Assembly (NCBI GenBank): GCA_020025425.1
Contig: JAHHSD010000020.1
Span: 1-30,710, forward strand
Length of the DNA: 30,710 bases
Direction of reading: 5' to 3'
Origin: Oscillospiraceae bacterium
GTDB taxonomy: Bacteria; Bacillota; Clostridia; Oscillospirales; Oscillospiraceae
The notes under the pieces were generated by a model that was given only the letters and a program-made list of their open reading frames with translations, was not told where the DNA came from and did no database searches. The position numbers and the translations under genes are program-made. Each line of letters opens with the position of its first letter. The stretch's first letter is position 1. Positions 6,648 through 13,648 of this stretch are shown here, one piece after another.

Positions 6648-7913
6648 TCACGCGGGATTGTTCATCACGCCCAGGAAGAAGGGGACCCGGTGCTCCAGGT
6701 CGATGAGCATATAGACGAAGGGGCGGTCCAGGGTGACCGTTTTGACCGGAGTTTCAAAGGAGGCCGCCCCTGCATCCATTGCCACTGCCGTGGCTGCGCC
6801 GGCTCTGGTGCCCTTCTCCCCCAGGGAGAGGAAGGTTTTGTGCAGTACACGGCCGATGTAGATGGGGAAGTCTTTGAAGTGCCCCAGCCGGGAGAAGTCG
6901 GCATCAGTGCTGAGGGCCAGAGGCATCCCCATTTCCGCCAGAATTGGGGACAATTCCACATTAAATTCTGTATCAAACTTGGGAATCGTGGATTTAACGG
7001 GGGCTTGCACCGGCTCCTTCAGCATCCGGTGCAGACTTTCTCCATCCAGGCCGGCCAGCAGCTCCTCGGGGGTCAGACCCTCTCGGGGCAGCAGGGCGGC
7101 AAAGGCGTAGGTCCCACCCTTGTAGGGCTTGAGGAAGCCAGTGCAGTCGGCGCTTTCCAGGTACTGAGATTCCTCGCCCCGGAGAAATTCCACGGTTTTG
7201 TCCCCGTCGGGGGCGTGGAAGGGGGCGGGGGAGACCTGGTTCTCCAGGTAGGGCTCAGGCCACTCGCCCTCGAAGGCCAGGGCGTTGATGAGGTACATCA
7301 CCGTATCCTCCGAGATCTCATCCAGGATCTCCGGGATCATCTTATCGGTGCGGCTGCTGACCCACTGGTTGATGGCCCGGCAGGTGTTTTTGTCAAAGGG
7401 GGCCTGGTACAGGTCGGCCTGGTAGAAGCCAATGTTGGTCTGCAGGAAGTCCGGCTCCACCTGGAAGGCGGGGTCGTCGATCAGCCAGATGGAGTTGGCG
7501 GAGCGCAGAGTGCCGCCGGGGCCCTGGGGCAGGGACTGCCAGTAGGCCAGCAGCTGGCTGTTGAGCATGGGGCTGGTCTGCCCCAGCACCTGCTCCATCT
7601 GGGCCAGGGTCTCGCCGTCGGCGCCGTTGGCCGTCATGCCCAGGGCGGTGAGGACGGACATGGGGGAGAGCAGGGTGTTTTTCCCCGGCTGGACCGCCCG
7701 GTTGATCAGGTTCAGGGAGAAGTGGGTGAACTGGACGGCGGCCTCATCCTCCAGGGGCAGAACGTCGACCACCACGCCGGGGGCGTCTGCGGTCAAGTCC
7801 CGGACCGTGCCCGGGAGGTTGGGCGTATCCCTGGGGCCGCAGGCGGACAGGGCGGCGGTGAGGGCCAGGGCGGTGCAGCCGGCCAAAATACGGCGGAATG
7901 GGTGCTGTTTCAT
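6648..7913 (-). CDS. lipoprotein serpin (serine/cysteine protease inhibitor)
   Basis: A 421-aa serpin. It begins with a lipoprotein signal (MKQHPFRRILAG to LTAALSAC, Cys25 lipidated), so it should be displayed on the outer face of the membrane. Serpin landmarks include NTLLSPMSVLTALGMTANGA, VMYLINALAFEGEW and the C-terminal DRPFVYMLID. The reactive-centre hinge GEKGTRAGAATAVAMD (about 365-380) is small-residue rich, as in inhibitory serpins, with Gly/Ala near the predicted scissile position, suggesting an elastase-like or subtilisin-like target. Start: ATG 7913 is spaced seven bases from AGGAG; the ATG at 7919 is too close to that site. It is the last gene of a sigma/anti-sigma operon and overlaps or abuts its upstream neighbour. 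Bacterial serpins in gut bacteria are thought to protect against host or microbial proteases. Confidence 0.95.
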   Translation of the reverse strand: MKQHPFRRILAGCTALALTAALSACGPRDTPNLPGTVRDLTADAPGVVVDVLPLEDEAAVQFTHFSLNLINRAVQPGKNTLLSPMSVLTALGMTANGADGETLAQMEQVLGQTSPMLNSQLLAYWQSLPQGPGGTLRSANSIWLIDDPAFQVEPDFLQTNIGFYQADLYQAPFDKNTCRAINQWVSSRTDKMIPEILDEISEDTVMYLINALAFEGEWPEPYLENQVSPAPFHAPDGDKTVEFLRGEESQYLESADCTGFLKPYKGGTYAFAALLPREGLTPEELLAGLDGESLHRMLKEPVQAPVKSTIPKFDTEFNVELSPILAEMGMPLALSTDADFSRLGHFKDFPIYIGRVLHKTFLSLGEKGTRAGAATAVAMDAGAASFETPVKTVTLDRPFVYMLIDLEHRVPFFLGVMNNPA

Positions 7914-7915
7914 GG

Positions 7916-8707
7916 TCATTCTCCTTTCGTTGACGAGGGCTGGGTGTCCTCAGATTGCACAAAGTGGGTCAGGATGGTGTAAAAGTCCTGTGGGCTCACC
8001 CCGTCCCCGCTCAAATACCAGTGGAGACCCTGCTGCTCCCACTGGGTATAGAGCCGACCCGCTGCCGGGGAGAACACAGCCAGCGCCCGGCCGTTCACCG
8101 GGGTGAGGCGGAGGTCCGCCTGGGGGGGCTCCATGGGGGCGGAAGCCTTGGACAGGCCGATGGACAGCTGCTGGGTCCCGTCTGCCGAGACAAAGGGGAA
8201 GAAGTTGATGGCTCGGTCCAGAGACCAGCTGGGGGAATCCACCGGGTGCAGCTGGGGCAGGAGCTCCGGGACGGGCAGCTCTACGCCGTAGCAGGCCAGC
8301 AGGGCCGCCCGGTCCACGGGGGCAGGCTCCGGGGAGAGGGACTGCTCCAGGCCGACGGCCCAGTCGGGCTGGGGGCCGGGGTTGATCTGGAGGGGGCCGT
8401 CCTTGAGCCCGCCCTCTGCCCAGTCGCCGGGAGTGCTGTCCGAGTCGGGAGCGGGGGAGCCCGCCTCCGGATGGGGAAGCTGGGTGTTCTGATCCAGAGA
8501 GGACCCGGCGGCGGCACAGTCACTCTCTGCGGCCCAGGGGAGACTGGGCAGGGTCAGGGCGGCGGTGACGATCAGGGCGGCGCAGGCAGCCAGGGGGAGC
8601 AGGGTGCGGCTCCACCGGCCCCTGGCTCGGGCCGGCTCATCGGCGGCCTCCTCGATGTATTTGGCGTCGATGCCGCCCAGGGCGTCGGAAATGGTCTCCC
8701 GGTTCAT
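7916..8707 (-). CDS. putative anti-sigma factor (single-pass membrane protein)
   Basis: A 263-aa protein. Residues 1-30 (MNRETISDALGGIDAKYIEEAAD) are cytoplasmic and acidic, followed by one membrane segment (about 35-58, LLPLAACAALIVTAALTL). A Pro-rich linker then leads to an extracytoplasmic domain of about 130 residues with no recognised enzyme motif. Its start overlaps the sigma-factor stop (ATGA), with GGAGGGG upstream, and its stop lies against the serpin start. This position and topology are those of anti-sigma factors that hold an ECF sigma at the membrane and sense a signal outside. No zinc-binding HxxxCxxC motif is seen, so it is not a classical ZAS protein. The assignment rests on context. 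Confidence 0.65.
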   Translation of the reverse strand: MNRETISDALGGIDAKYIEEAADEPARARGRWSRTLLPLAACAALIVTAALTLPSLPWAAESDCAAAGSSLDQNTQLPHPEAGSPAPDSDSTPGDWAEGGLKDGPLQINPGPQPDWAVGLEQSLSPEPAPVDRAALLACYGVELPVPELLPQLHPVDSPSWSLDRAINFFPFVSADGTQQLSIGLSKASAPMEPPQADLRLTPVNGRALAVFSPAAGRLYTQWEQQGLHWYLSGDGVSPQDFYTILTHFVQSEDTQPSSTKGE

Positions 8708-9273
8708 ACAAAAATCCCCTCCTTCAACAGTTCCTTGCGCAGCTTTTCCCGCAGCCGCCCCAGTCGGACGGAGACGGTGTTGGGCTTCACGCCCAGCCGG
8801 CCGGCCAGCTCGTTCACCGAATCGCCATACCAGTAGCGGCGCACGAACAGGACCCGGCTGTCCCGGTCCAGCCCAGTCAGATAGCGGTTGAGCAGAGCGG
8901 TGAGGGCCTGGGCGTCCAGGGCCTCCTCCACGCCGTCCGGGGCGGCCAGGCAGTTTTCCAGCTCGTCCAGGGCGGCGTCATAGCTGCTGTCCCGCTTCCG
9001 GGCGGTGTTTTTGCGGTAGCGGGCAATGGACAGATTGTGGACGATGCGGAAGAGATAGGCCCGCAGAGGGTCGGGCCGCTGGGGCGGGATGGTGTTCCAG
9101 GCGGCCAGCCAGGTGTCGTTGACGCTCTCCTCGGCGTCGGAGGTGTTGTTCAGAATGTTTTGGGCAATGCGCTGGCAGCCGGGGCCGTATTTTTTTGAGG
9201 TCTCGCCGATGGCCTGCTCCCGCCGGGCAAAGAACAGCGCGATGATCTCCTCGTCGGTCAGCAATGGGTCCAC
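8704..9273 (-). CDS. ECF-family RNA polymerase sigma factor
   Basis: A 189-aa sigma factor of the ECF group. Region 2 runs through about residues 20-92 (DAEESVNDTWLAAWNTIPP and LRAYLFRIVHNLSIARYRK). Region 4 (about 125-185) has a helix-turn-helix in YGDSVNELAGRLGVKPNTVSVRLGRLREKLRKEL. The annotated start is GTG, preceded by AAAGG at a rather short distance; an in-frame TTG at 9265 is possible. It overlaps the following anti-sigma gene by ATGA, indicating translational coupling. The three-gene order sigma, anti-sigma, serpin suggests that the sigma factor controls serpin production. The AT-rich stretch at 9319-9346 probably contains the operon promoter, but I cannot assign a sequence-specific ECF motif. 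Confidence 0.9.
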   Translation of the reverse strand: MDPLLTDEEIIALFFARREQAIGETSKKYGPGCQRIAQNILNNTSDAEESVNDTWLAAWNTIPPQRPDPLRAYLFRIVHNLSIARYRKNTARKRDSSYDAALDELENCLAAPDGVEEALDAQALTALLNRYLTGLDRDSRVLFVRRYWYGDSVNELAGRLGVKPNTVSVRLGRLREKLRKELLKEGIFV

Positions 9274-9412
9274 CTGCCTTTCTCTCTATCTATGTACTAT
9301 GGATCTGAGGGGAAATGTGACAGTGTTTTATAATTTTATTGTAGAGTAGACCGGGGAGAAAAGCAAGGAGCGGGAGCCGCCCGGGGTGCGGATAAAAACT
9401 GTGCTGCGGCGG

Positions 9413-9441
9413 TTGTCCTGGGTCCGGGAAGGTGTTATAAT
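9413..9441 (+). promoter_or_regulatory. promoter of the MATE transporter gene
   Basis: TTGTCC (9413-9418), 17 nt spacer, TATAAT (9436-9441), with an extended -10 TG at 9433-9434. Confidence 0.8.
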
Positions 9442-9486
9442 GCTGGAGCGTTACCGAAAAACTTTAGTTTAGAAGGAGATCCCGCC

Positions 9487-10836
9487 TTGAATCAACCCAT
9501 CACTGTGGCCGGTCGGCAGTTTTCGCTGCTCCAGATGACCTGGCCTGTTTTTATTGAATTGCTGCTGCAAATGCTGGTGGGCAACATCGACCAGATCATG
9601 CTCAGCCAGTATAACCACACTGCGGTGGCCGCCGTGGGCAACGCCAACCAGATCATGACCACCCTGATCCTCAGCTTCAACGTGATCTGTCTCGCCGCCA
9701 CCATCATGCTCAGCCAATACCTGGGCGCGCGGAAAGCAAAAAAAGTGGAGCAGATCTACACCATGGCGGTGGGGCTGAACCTGGTGATGGGCGTGATCCT
9801 CACCGTTGTGCTGCTGCTGGGGGCCGACGGGCTGTTCGCTCTGATGCAGGTGCCCGCCGAGACCCGCCCCGAGGCCAGGAGCTACCTGATGATCACGGCG
9901 CTGAGCCTGCCCTGTCAGGCGCTGATGCTCACCTTCAGCGCATTTCTGCGGGCCCACGCCAAAATGCTGGTCATCATGTGCAGCACCGGGGCCATCAACC
10001 TCATCAACATCGTGGGCAATGCGGCGCTGATCTACGGCTTCGGCCCCATCCCCCGGCTGGGGGCGTCGGGTGCCGCCCTCTCCACCAGCATCTGCCGCAC
10101 CGCCGGCATGCTGCTGATGATGTTCGCCTTTTTCCGCACCATCCCGGGGGCCCGCATCAGTCTGAAGGAGCTCCGGCCCTTCCCCGGGGATGTGCTGAGC
10201 CGCTTTCTGCGCATCGGACTGCCCTCCGGGGGCGAGGGGCTCTCCTATAACCTGTCCCAGTCTGCCAGTCTCATCTTTGTCAACATGATGGGGACCTATG
10301 CCGTGACCACCCGGATGTACACCACCATGTTTGCCCAGGTGTGCTACATGCTCATCAACGCCGTGAGCCAGGCCGCCGCCATTATCATCGGCTACTGCAT
10401 CGGCGCCCAGGATTTTGACCAGGCGGACCGCCAGAACTGGCGGGTGCTGAAGTACTTCACCCCCGTCTCCATGCTGCTGGCCGTGACCATGGCCCTGTTC
10501 GCCGGGCCGCTGTTCGGTCTGTTCAGCTCCGATCCCCAGGTGATTGCGCTGGGAAAGCAGGTGCTCTGGGTGGATGTGTTCCTGGAGCTGGGCCGCTGCT
10601 TCAACATCGTGCTGGTGCGTAATCTGCAGGCTGTGGGCGATGTGGCCTTCCCCGTCTCCGTGGGCATTGGCAGCCAGTGGATCGTGGGGGTGGGGATCGC
10701 CTACCTGCTGGGCATTCACTGGGGGCTGGGCCTGGTGGGCGTCTGGCTCGCCTTTGCCCTGGATGAGCTCCTCCGGGCCGTGATCTTCGTTGTGCGGTGG
10801 CGGCAGGGCCGCTGGCGCAGTCTCAAAACGGTGTGA
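9487..10836 (+). CDS. MATE family efflux transporter
   Basis: A 449-aa integral membrane protein with about 12 hydrophobic segments in two homologous halves, the MATE (multidrug and toxic compound extrusion) layout. It shows the family-typical QMLVGNIDQIMLSQY near the first helix and NIVGNAALIYGFGPIPRLGASGAALST in the first half. Members export cationic compounds or metabolites using Na+ or H+ gradients; the substrate here is unknown. The start is TTG, supported by AAGGAG eight bases upstream and by the promoter at 9413. It is monocistronic and divergent from the sigma/serpin operon. Confidence 0.95.
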   Translation: MNQPITVAGRQFSLLQMTWPVFIELLLQMLVGNIDQIMLSQYNHTAVAAVGNANQIMTTLILSFNVICLAATIMLSQYLGARKAKKVEQIYTMAVGLNLVMGVILTVVLLLGADGLFALMQVPAETRPEARSYLMITALSLPCQALMLTFSAFLRAHAKMLVIMCSTGAINLINIVGNAALIYGFGPIPRLGASGAALSTSICRTAGMLLMMFAFFRTIPGARISLKELRPFPGDVLSRFLRIGLPSGGEGLSYNLSQSASLIFVNMMGTYAVTTRMYTTMFAQVCYMLINAVSQAAAIIIGYCIGAQDFDQADRQNWRVLKYFTPVSMLLAVTMALFAGPLFGLFSSDPQVIALGKQVLWVDVFLELGRCFNIVLVRNLQAVGDVAFPVSVGIGSQWIVGVGIAYLLGIHWGLGLVGVWLAFALDELLRAVIFVVRWRQGRWRSLKTV

Positions 10837-10883
10837 CAAAACCACTGACCGCCGCCCCGGCTGCGTGACAGAGATTGGCATGG

Positions 10884-10914
10884 AAAAGCGGTCATGCCGG
10901 GGAGCATGACCGCT
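10884..10914 (-). terminator. intrinsic terminator of the orphan gene at 10937
   Basis: An 11 bp stem (AGCGGTCATGC with its complement) and a 6 nt loop, followed by TTTT on the minus strand. It may also serve the convergent MATE gene. Confidence 0.7.
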
Positions 10915-10936
10915 GGTAAACTGATTCAGAGAGAAG

Positions 10937-11362
10937 TTATATGATTTCGGCAGAATATCCCTTTTTATTTTTGCCGTGCTGGATATGTTCGTTGTATCCG
11001 GCGATATAAAATGGGATACTATCTTCTTTGCCATTTACTACACGAGCTTTCACCTTCTGCCATGCTCTGATCGACACAAAGAAATCCGGCATACCAGCAA
11101 TTAAAATAGGCTGCTGCTCTTCTTTTATCCAACGATACTCTCCGCCATAATTTCTCCGGGCCGTTTCAAACACATAGCATCCGACCATGGAGGTAAGGTT
11201 ATAAAGAGCATCCTCATCGTCCAGCACATAATCACTTGCTTCTTCCAAAAGATCATCGACCAAGACAAGACTTACTATGGAATAGTCAAAATCTCCTTTA
11301 TCTTTGAAATTGGATGTAAAGGCATCTGCTGTACTAACAATATCATCCATTAACTGTCCCAT
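10937..11362 (-). CDS. hypothetical AT-rich protein, 141 aa
   Basis: I do not recognise this protein with confidence. It starts MGQLMDDIVSTADAF, with GAGGG eight bases upstream; an ORF extension to 11416 (TTG) lacks a site. It is soluble, acidic in its first half, with no signal or membrane segment. The spacing of its conserved-looking parts (GCYVFETARRNYGGEYRW, then ARVVNGKEDSIPFY) recalls small DUF-type proteins often found as immunity-like orphans, but this is only a resemblance. Its base composition is clearly more AT-rich than its neighbours, and it sits with a gene fragment and direct repeats next to a tRNA gene. I infer horizontal acquisition. Confidence 0.7.
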   Translation of the reverse strand: MGQLMDDIVSTADAFTSNFKDKGDFDYSIVSLVLVDDLLEEASDYVLDDEDALYNLTSMVGCYVFETARRNYGGEYRWIKEEQQPILIAGMPDFFVSIRAWQKVKARVVNGKEDSIPFYIAGYNEHIQHGKNKKGYSAEII

Positions 11363-11391
11363 ATTAAAATCCCTCATTTTGATAGATTGAT

Positions 11392-11472
11392 TTATTTCAT
11401 CTGTTTTACCACACAATCATGGGCTTTTTCATCACACGCATCACGATAATCCCCACTTTGAAAAACTATCAT
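11392..11472 (-). pseudogene. fragment of an unknown gene (26 codons)
   Basis: A short frame beginning MIVFQSGDYRD and ending CVVKQMK, in the same AT-rich segment and immediately upstream of the orphan gene. It abuts the first 128 bp repeat. It reads like the 3' end of a truncated gene, but could be chance. Confidence 0.3.
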
Positions 11473-11478
11473 TTGACT

Positions 11479-11606
11479 GGACAGGTGGTGTATAGGGCTT
11501 TGCCCACCCAAACCGGAGCCCAGCGGAAGCGGGTCCGGTTTGGAAAGGAGGAGCAACAGAATAAGTGCGCTCTGACTTTTGAAAAAAAGTCGGAGCAAAC
11601 GATGTG
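11479..11606. repeat. 128 bp direct repeat, copy 1
   Basis: Matches 11645-11772 at 124 of 128 positions in the same orientation. Each copy contains a small GGGC-TTT-GCCC hairpin, a larger imperfect hairpin bounded by AAACCGG/CCGGTTT, and the A7 run plus left arm of a terminator. In this copy the right arm of that terminator is degenerate (CTCCGGC after a longer loop). Confidence 0.95.
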
Positions 11607-11644
11607 TACTGACTCCGGCGTATGAGATATGGAGCATGTTGGCC

Positions 11645-11772
11645 GGACAGGCGGTGCATAGGGCTTTGCCCACCCAAACCGGAGCCCAGCGGAAGCGGGT
11701 CCGGTTTGGAAAGGAGGGGCAACAGAATGAGTGCGCTCTGACTTTTGAAAAAAAGTCGGAGCAAACGATGTG
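11645..11772. repeat. 128 bp direct repeat, copy 2
   Basis: Second copy, offset by 166 bp. It runs into the terminator stem of the tRNA-Arg gene. Minus-strand open frames that cross both copies and the tRNA are by-products of the repeat, not genes. Confidence 0.95.
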
Positions 11773-11786
11773 ATGTTTGCTCCGAC
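11748..11786 (-). terminator. intrinsic terminator of tRNA-Arg
   Basis: A perfect 12 bp stem (GTCGGAGCAAAC with its complement, 11755-11786) and an 8 nt loop, followed on the minus strand by TTTTTTT. It starts one base after the tRNA CCA end. Its distal arm lies within repeat copy 2. Confidence 0.9.
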
Positions 11787-11787
11787 G

Positions 11788-11864
11788 TGGCACCCCCGGC
11801 GAGACTCGAACTCACTACATTCCGCTTAGGAGGCGGACCCTCTATCCTGGTGAGGTACGGAGGC
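11788..11864 (-). tRNA. tRNA-Arg (anticodon CCU), CCA encoded
   Basis: Read on the minus strand, a complete 77 nt cloverleaf folds: acceptor GCCTCCG with CGGGGGT (containing G1-U72 and U4-G69 wobbles), D-stem CCTC/GAGG with a 9 nt loop, anticodon stem TCCGC/GCGGA around CTCCTAA (anticodon CCU, Arg), a 5 nt variable loop, T-stem GTGAG/CTCGC around TTCGAGT, discriminator G and a genomic CCA. It is flanked by its own promoter and terminator. tRNA-Arg(CCU) is a frequent integration target, which fits the repeats and AT-rich genes on its 3' side. Confidence 0.93.
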
Positions 11865-11951
11865 CTATTCAAAATAGTCAGCAATCAAGGCCGCGCGGTA
11901 CCTCTGAGTGATTGGCTCAGATCACACGGCCCACCGTATGACAGCTCATTT

Positions 11952-11980
11952 ATTTTATCGCATATCAGCAAGGCTGTCAA
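11952..11980 (-). promoter_or_regulatory. sigma-A promoter of tRNA-Arg
   Basis: On the minus strand TTGACA (11980-11975), 17 nt, TAAAAT (11957-11952). A leader of about 80 nt precedes the tRNA and can fold into a hairpin with a TCTGAG/CTCAGA stem (about 11890-11930). Confidence 0.8.
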
Positions 11981-12051
11981 CGACCATTCCCGCTTTGTGG
12001 GCTGTTCTGGGAGAAGAAATTACCCAAAGGGGATAAAACAGGAATTTTGAC

Positions 12052-12079
12052 TTGCTTTTTCAAAAATTATCCGTATATT
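12052..12079 (+). promoter_or_regulatory. promoter of the NCS2 permease gene
   Basis: TTGCTT (12052-12057), 16 nt, TATATT (12074-12079). A small GC-rich hairpin (TGCGGC/GCCGCA, 12086-12103) lies at the start of the leader. No purine riboswitch is visible. Confidence 0.6.
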
Positions 12080-12155
12080 AAGAGATGCGGCTTTTGGGCC
12101 GCACACGAGACTTTTATGCTGAGAGAATGAGAGAAAAGAAGAAAGAGGGAACAGA

Positions 12156-13553
12156 ATGGAAAAACGATTTCGGCTGAAGGAGCGTGGGACCACAGTCCGC
12201 ACCGAGCTGGTTGCCGGCTTTACCACCTTCATGGCCATGTCCTATATCCTGATGGTCAACGCCCGGATGTTCTCGGACCTGGGCACTGTATCCTATAACG
12301 CAATTTACATCGCCACCGCCATCTCCGCCATTGTGGGCACCCTGCTCATGGCCCTGATGGCAAACCTGCCTCTGGCTCTGGCCACCGGCATGGGCCTGAA
12401 CGCCTATTTCGTCTACACGGTATGTTTCGGCCTGGGCTTTACCTACGCCAACACCCTGGTTCTGGTGCTGCTGGACGGTCTGGTCTTTATTGTGCTCACC
12501 GTCACCGGCCTGCGCAAGAAGATCTTCGAGGCCATCCCCCTGTCCGTCCGGACGGCCATCCCCGCCGGTATCGGCCTGTTCATCGCCTTCCTGGGGCTCC
12601 AGAATTCGGGCATGGTGGTCAACGATGACGCCACCCTGGTGGGCCTGACCTCTTTCAATGTATTTTCCGGAAACGCCACCTGGGCCTCCATCATGCCTGT
12701 GCTGGTCTCCTTCTTTGCCGTGCTGGCCATCGCCATTATGAGCAGCCGGAAGGTGAAGGGCAGCGTCCTGTTCGGCATCCTGGGCGGCGCGGCGGCCTAC
12801 TACCTGCTGGGCCTGACCATCCCCGGCTTCTTTGACGGAATGATGGAGAGCTTCTCCTTCAACCCCTTCGCCGCATTCGGCGACTTTTTCCGCCAGTCCT
12901 TCGGAAAGGTGTTCACTGAGGGCTTCAACTTTGCCCCCTTTATCCAGGAGCACGGTGTGGGCGCCTTTGTGGTCACCATTTTGTCCACCGCCCTGGCCTT
13001 CTGCATGGTGGATATGTTCGATACGCTGGGCACCCTCTACGGCGCCTGCGCCCGGGGCAGTCTGCTGGATGAGAACGGCGATGTGCCCAAGATGGACAAG
13101 GCCATGCTGTCTGACGCGATCGCCACCACTGTGGGCGCCATGTGCGGCACCTCCACCGTCACCACCGTGGTGGAGAGCTCCGCCGGCGTGGGTGAGGGCG
13201 GCCGCACCGGCCTGGCCTCGGTGTCCACCGCGTTCCTTTTCTTTGTAGCCATGTTCCTGGCCCCCGTGGCCCAGCTCATCCCCTCCTGCGCCACTGCCGC
13301 CGCCCTGATCTATGTGGGCGTGCTGATGATGAGCTGCGTGCGGGACATTGACTGGAACTCCATTGAGATCGCGGTCCCCGCCTTTTTGACCATCGCCATG
13401 ATGCCCTTCACTTACAGCATTGCTTACGGCATCGGCTTTGGCCTGATCTCCTTCACCGTGATCTCCGTCTTTACCGGCAAGGCCCGGGAGGTCAAGCCCG
13501 CCACCTGGATCATCGGCGGACTGTTCGGCCTGACCTTTTTCCTGACCCACTGA
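12156..13553 (+). CDS. NCS2 family purine permease (guanine/hypoxanthine type)
   Basis: A 465-aa membrane protein of the NCS2/AzgA-PbuG group, which imports guanine, hypoxanthine or adenine with protons. N-terminal hallmarks are RTELVAGFTTFMAMSYILMVN and LATGMGLNAYFVYTV. Further on are the conserved FCMVDMFDTLGTLYGA (about 288-303) and AMCGTSTVTTVVESSAGVGEGGRTGL (about 329-354), which form the substrate site in this family. It has about 13 hydrophobic segments and normal length. ATG start with GAGGG six bases upstream. It is a single gene between its own promoter and a strong terminator. The exact purine specificity is not determined by what I can see. Confidence 0.93.
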   Translation: MEKRFRLKERGTTVRTELVAGFTTFMAMSYILMVNARMFSDLGTVSYNAIYIATAISAIVGTLLMALMANLPLALATGMGLNAYFVYTVCFGLGFTYANTLVLVLLDGLVFIVLTVTGLRKKIFEAIPLSVRTAIPAGIGLFIAFLGLQNSGMVVNDDATLVGLTSFNVFSGNATWASIMPVLVSFFAVLAIAIMSSRKVKGSVLFGILGGAAAYYLLGLTIPGFFDGMMESFSFNPFAAFGDFFRQSFGKVFTEGFNFAPFIQEHGVGAFVVTILSTALAFCMVDMFDTLGTLYGACARGSLLDENGDVPKMDKAMLSDAIATTVGAMCGTSTVTTVVESSAGVGEGGRTGLASVSTAFLFFVAMFLAPVAQLIPSCATAAALIYVGVLMMSCVRDIDWNSIEIAVPAFLTIAMMPFTYSIAYGIGFGLISFTVISVFTGKAREVKPATWIIGGLFGLTFFLTH

Positions 13554-13571
13554 AAAATCCATAGGACAAGC

Positions 13572-13614
13572 AAACCGGCAGACAGAGAACCAAATCTCTG
13601 TCTGCCGGTTTTTT
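13572..13614 (+). terminator. intrinsic terminator of the purine permease gene
   Basis: A 17 bp stem (AAACCGGCAGACAGAGA with its complement), 6 nt loop and TTTTTT on the plus strand. The GGCAGACAGAGA core also occurs in the 6514-6549 terminator. Confidence 0.9.
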
Positions 13615-13648
13615 CAGTCTGAAATACTTCAGAGGATATTTTGCAGAT

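Noticed and set aside
11392..11884. Overlapping minus-strand open frames across the repeats and tRNA-Arg
   Set aside because: They translate the tRNA and the two repeat copies; internal repetition (two similar Phe/Leu-rich stretches each) reflects the DNA repeat, and there is no ribosome binding site.
12050..12155. Purine riboswitch expected upstream of the purine permease
   Set aside because: The conserved loop and junction sequences of the purine aptamer are absent; only a small hairpin is present.
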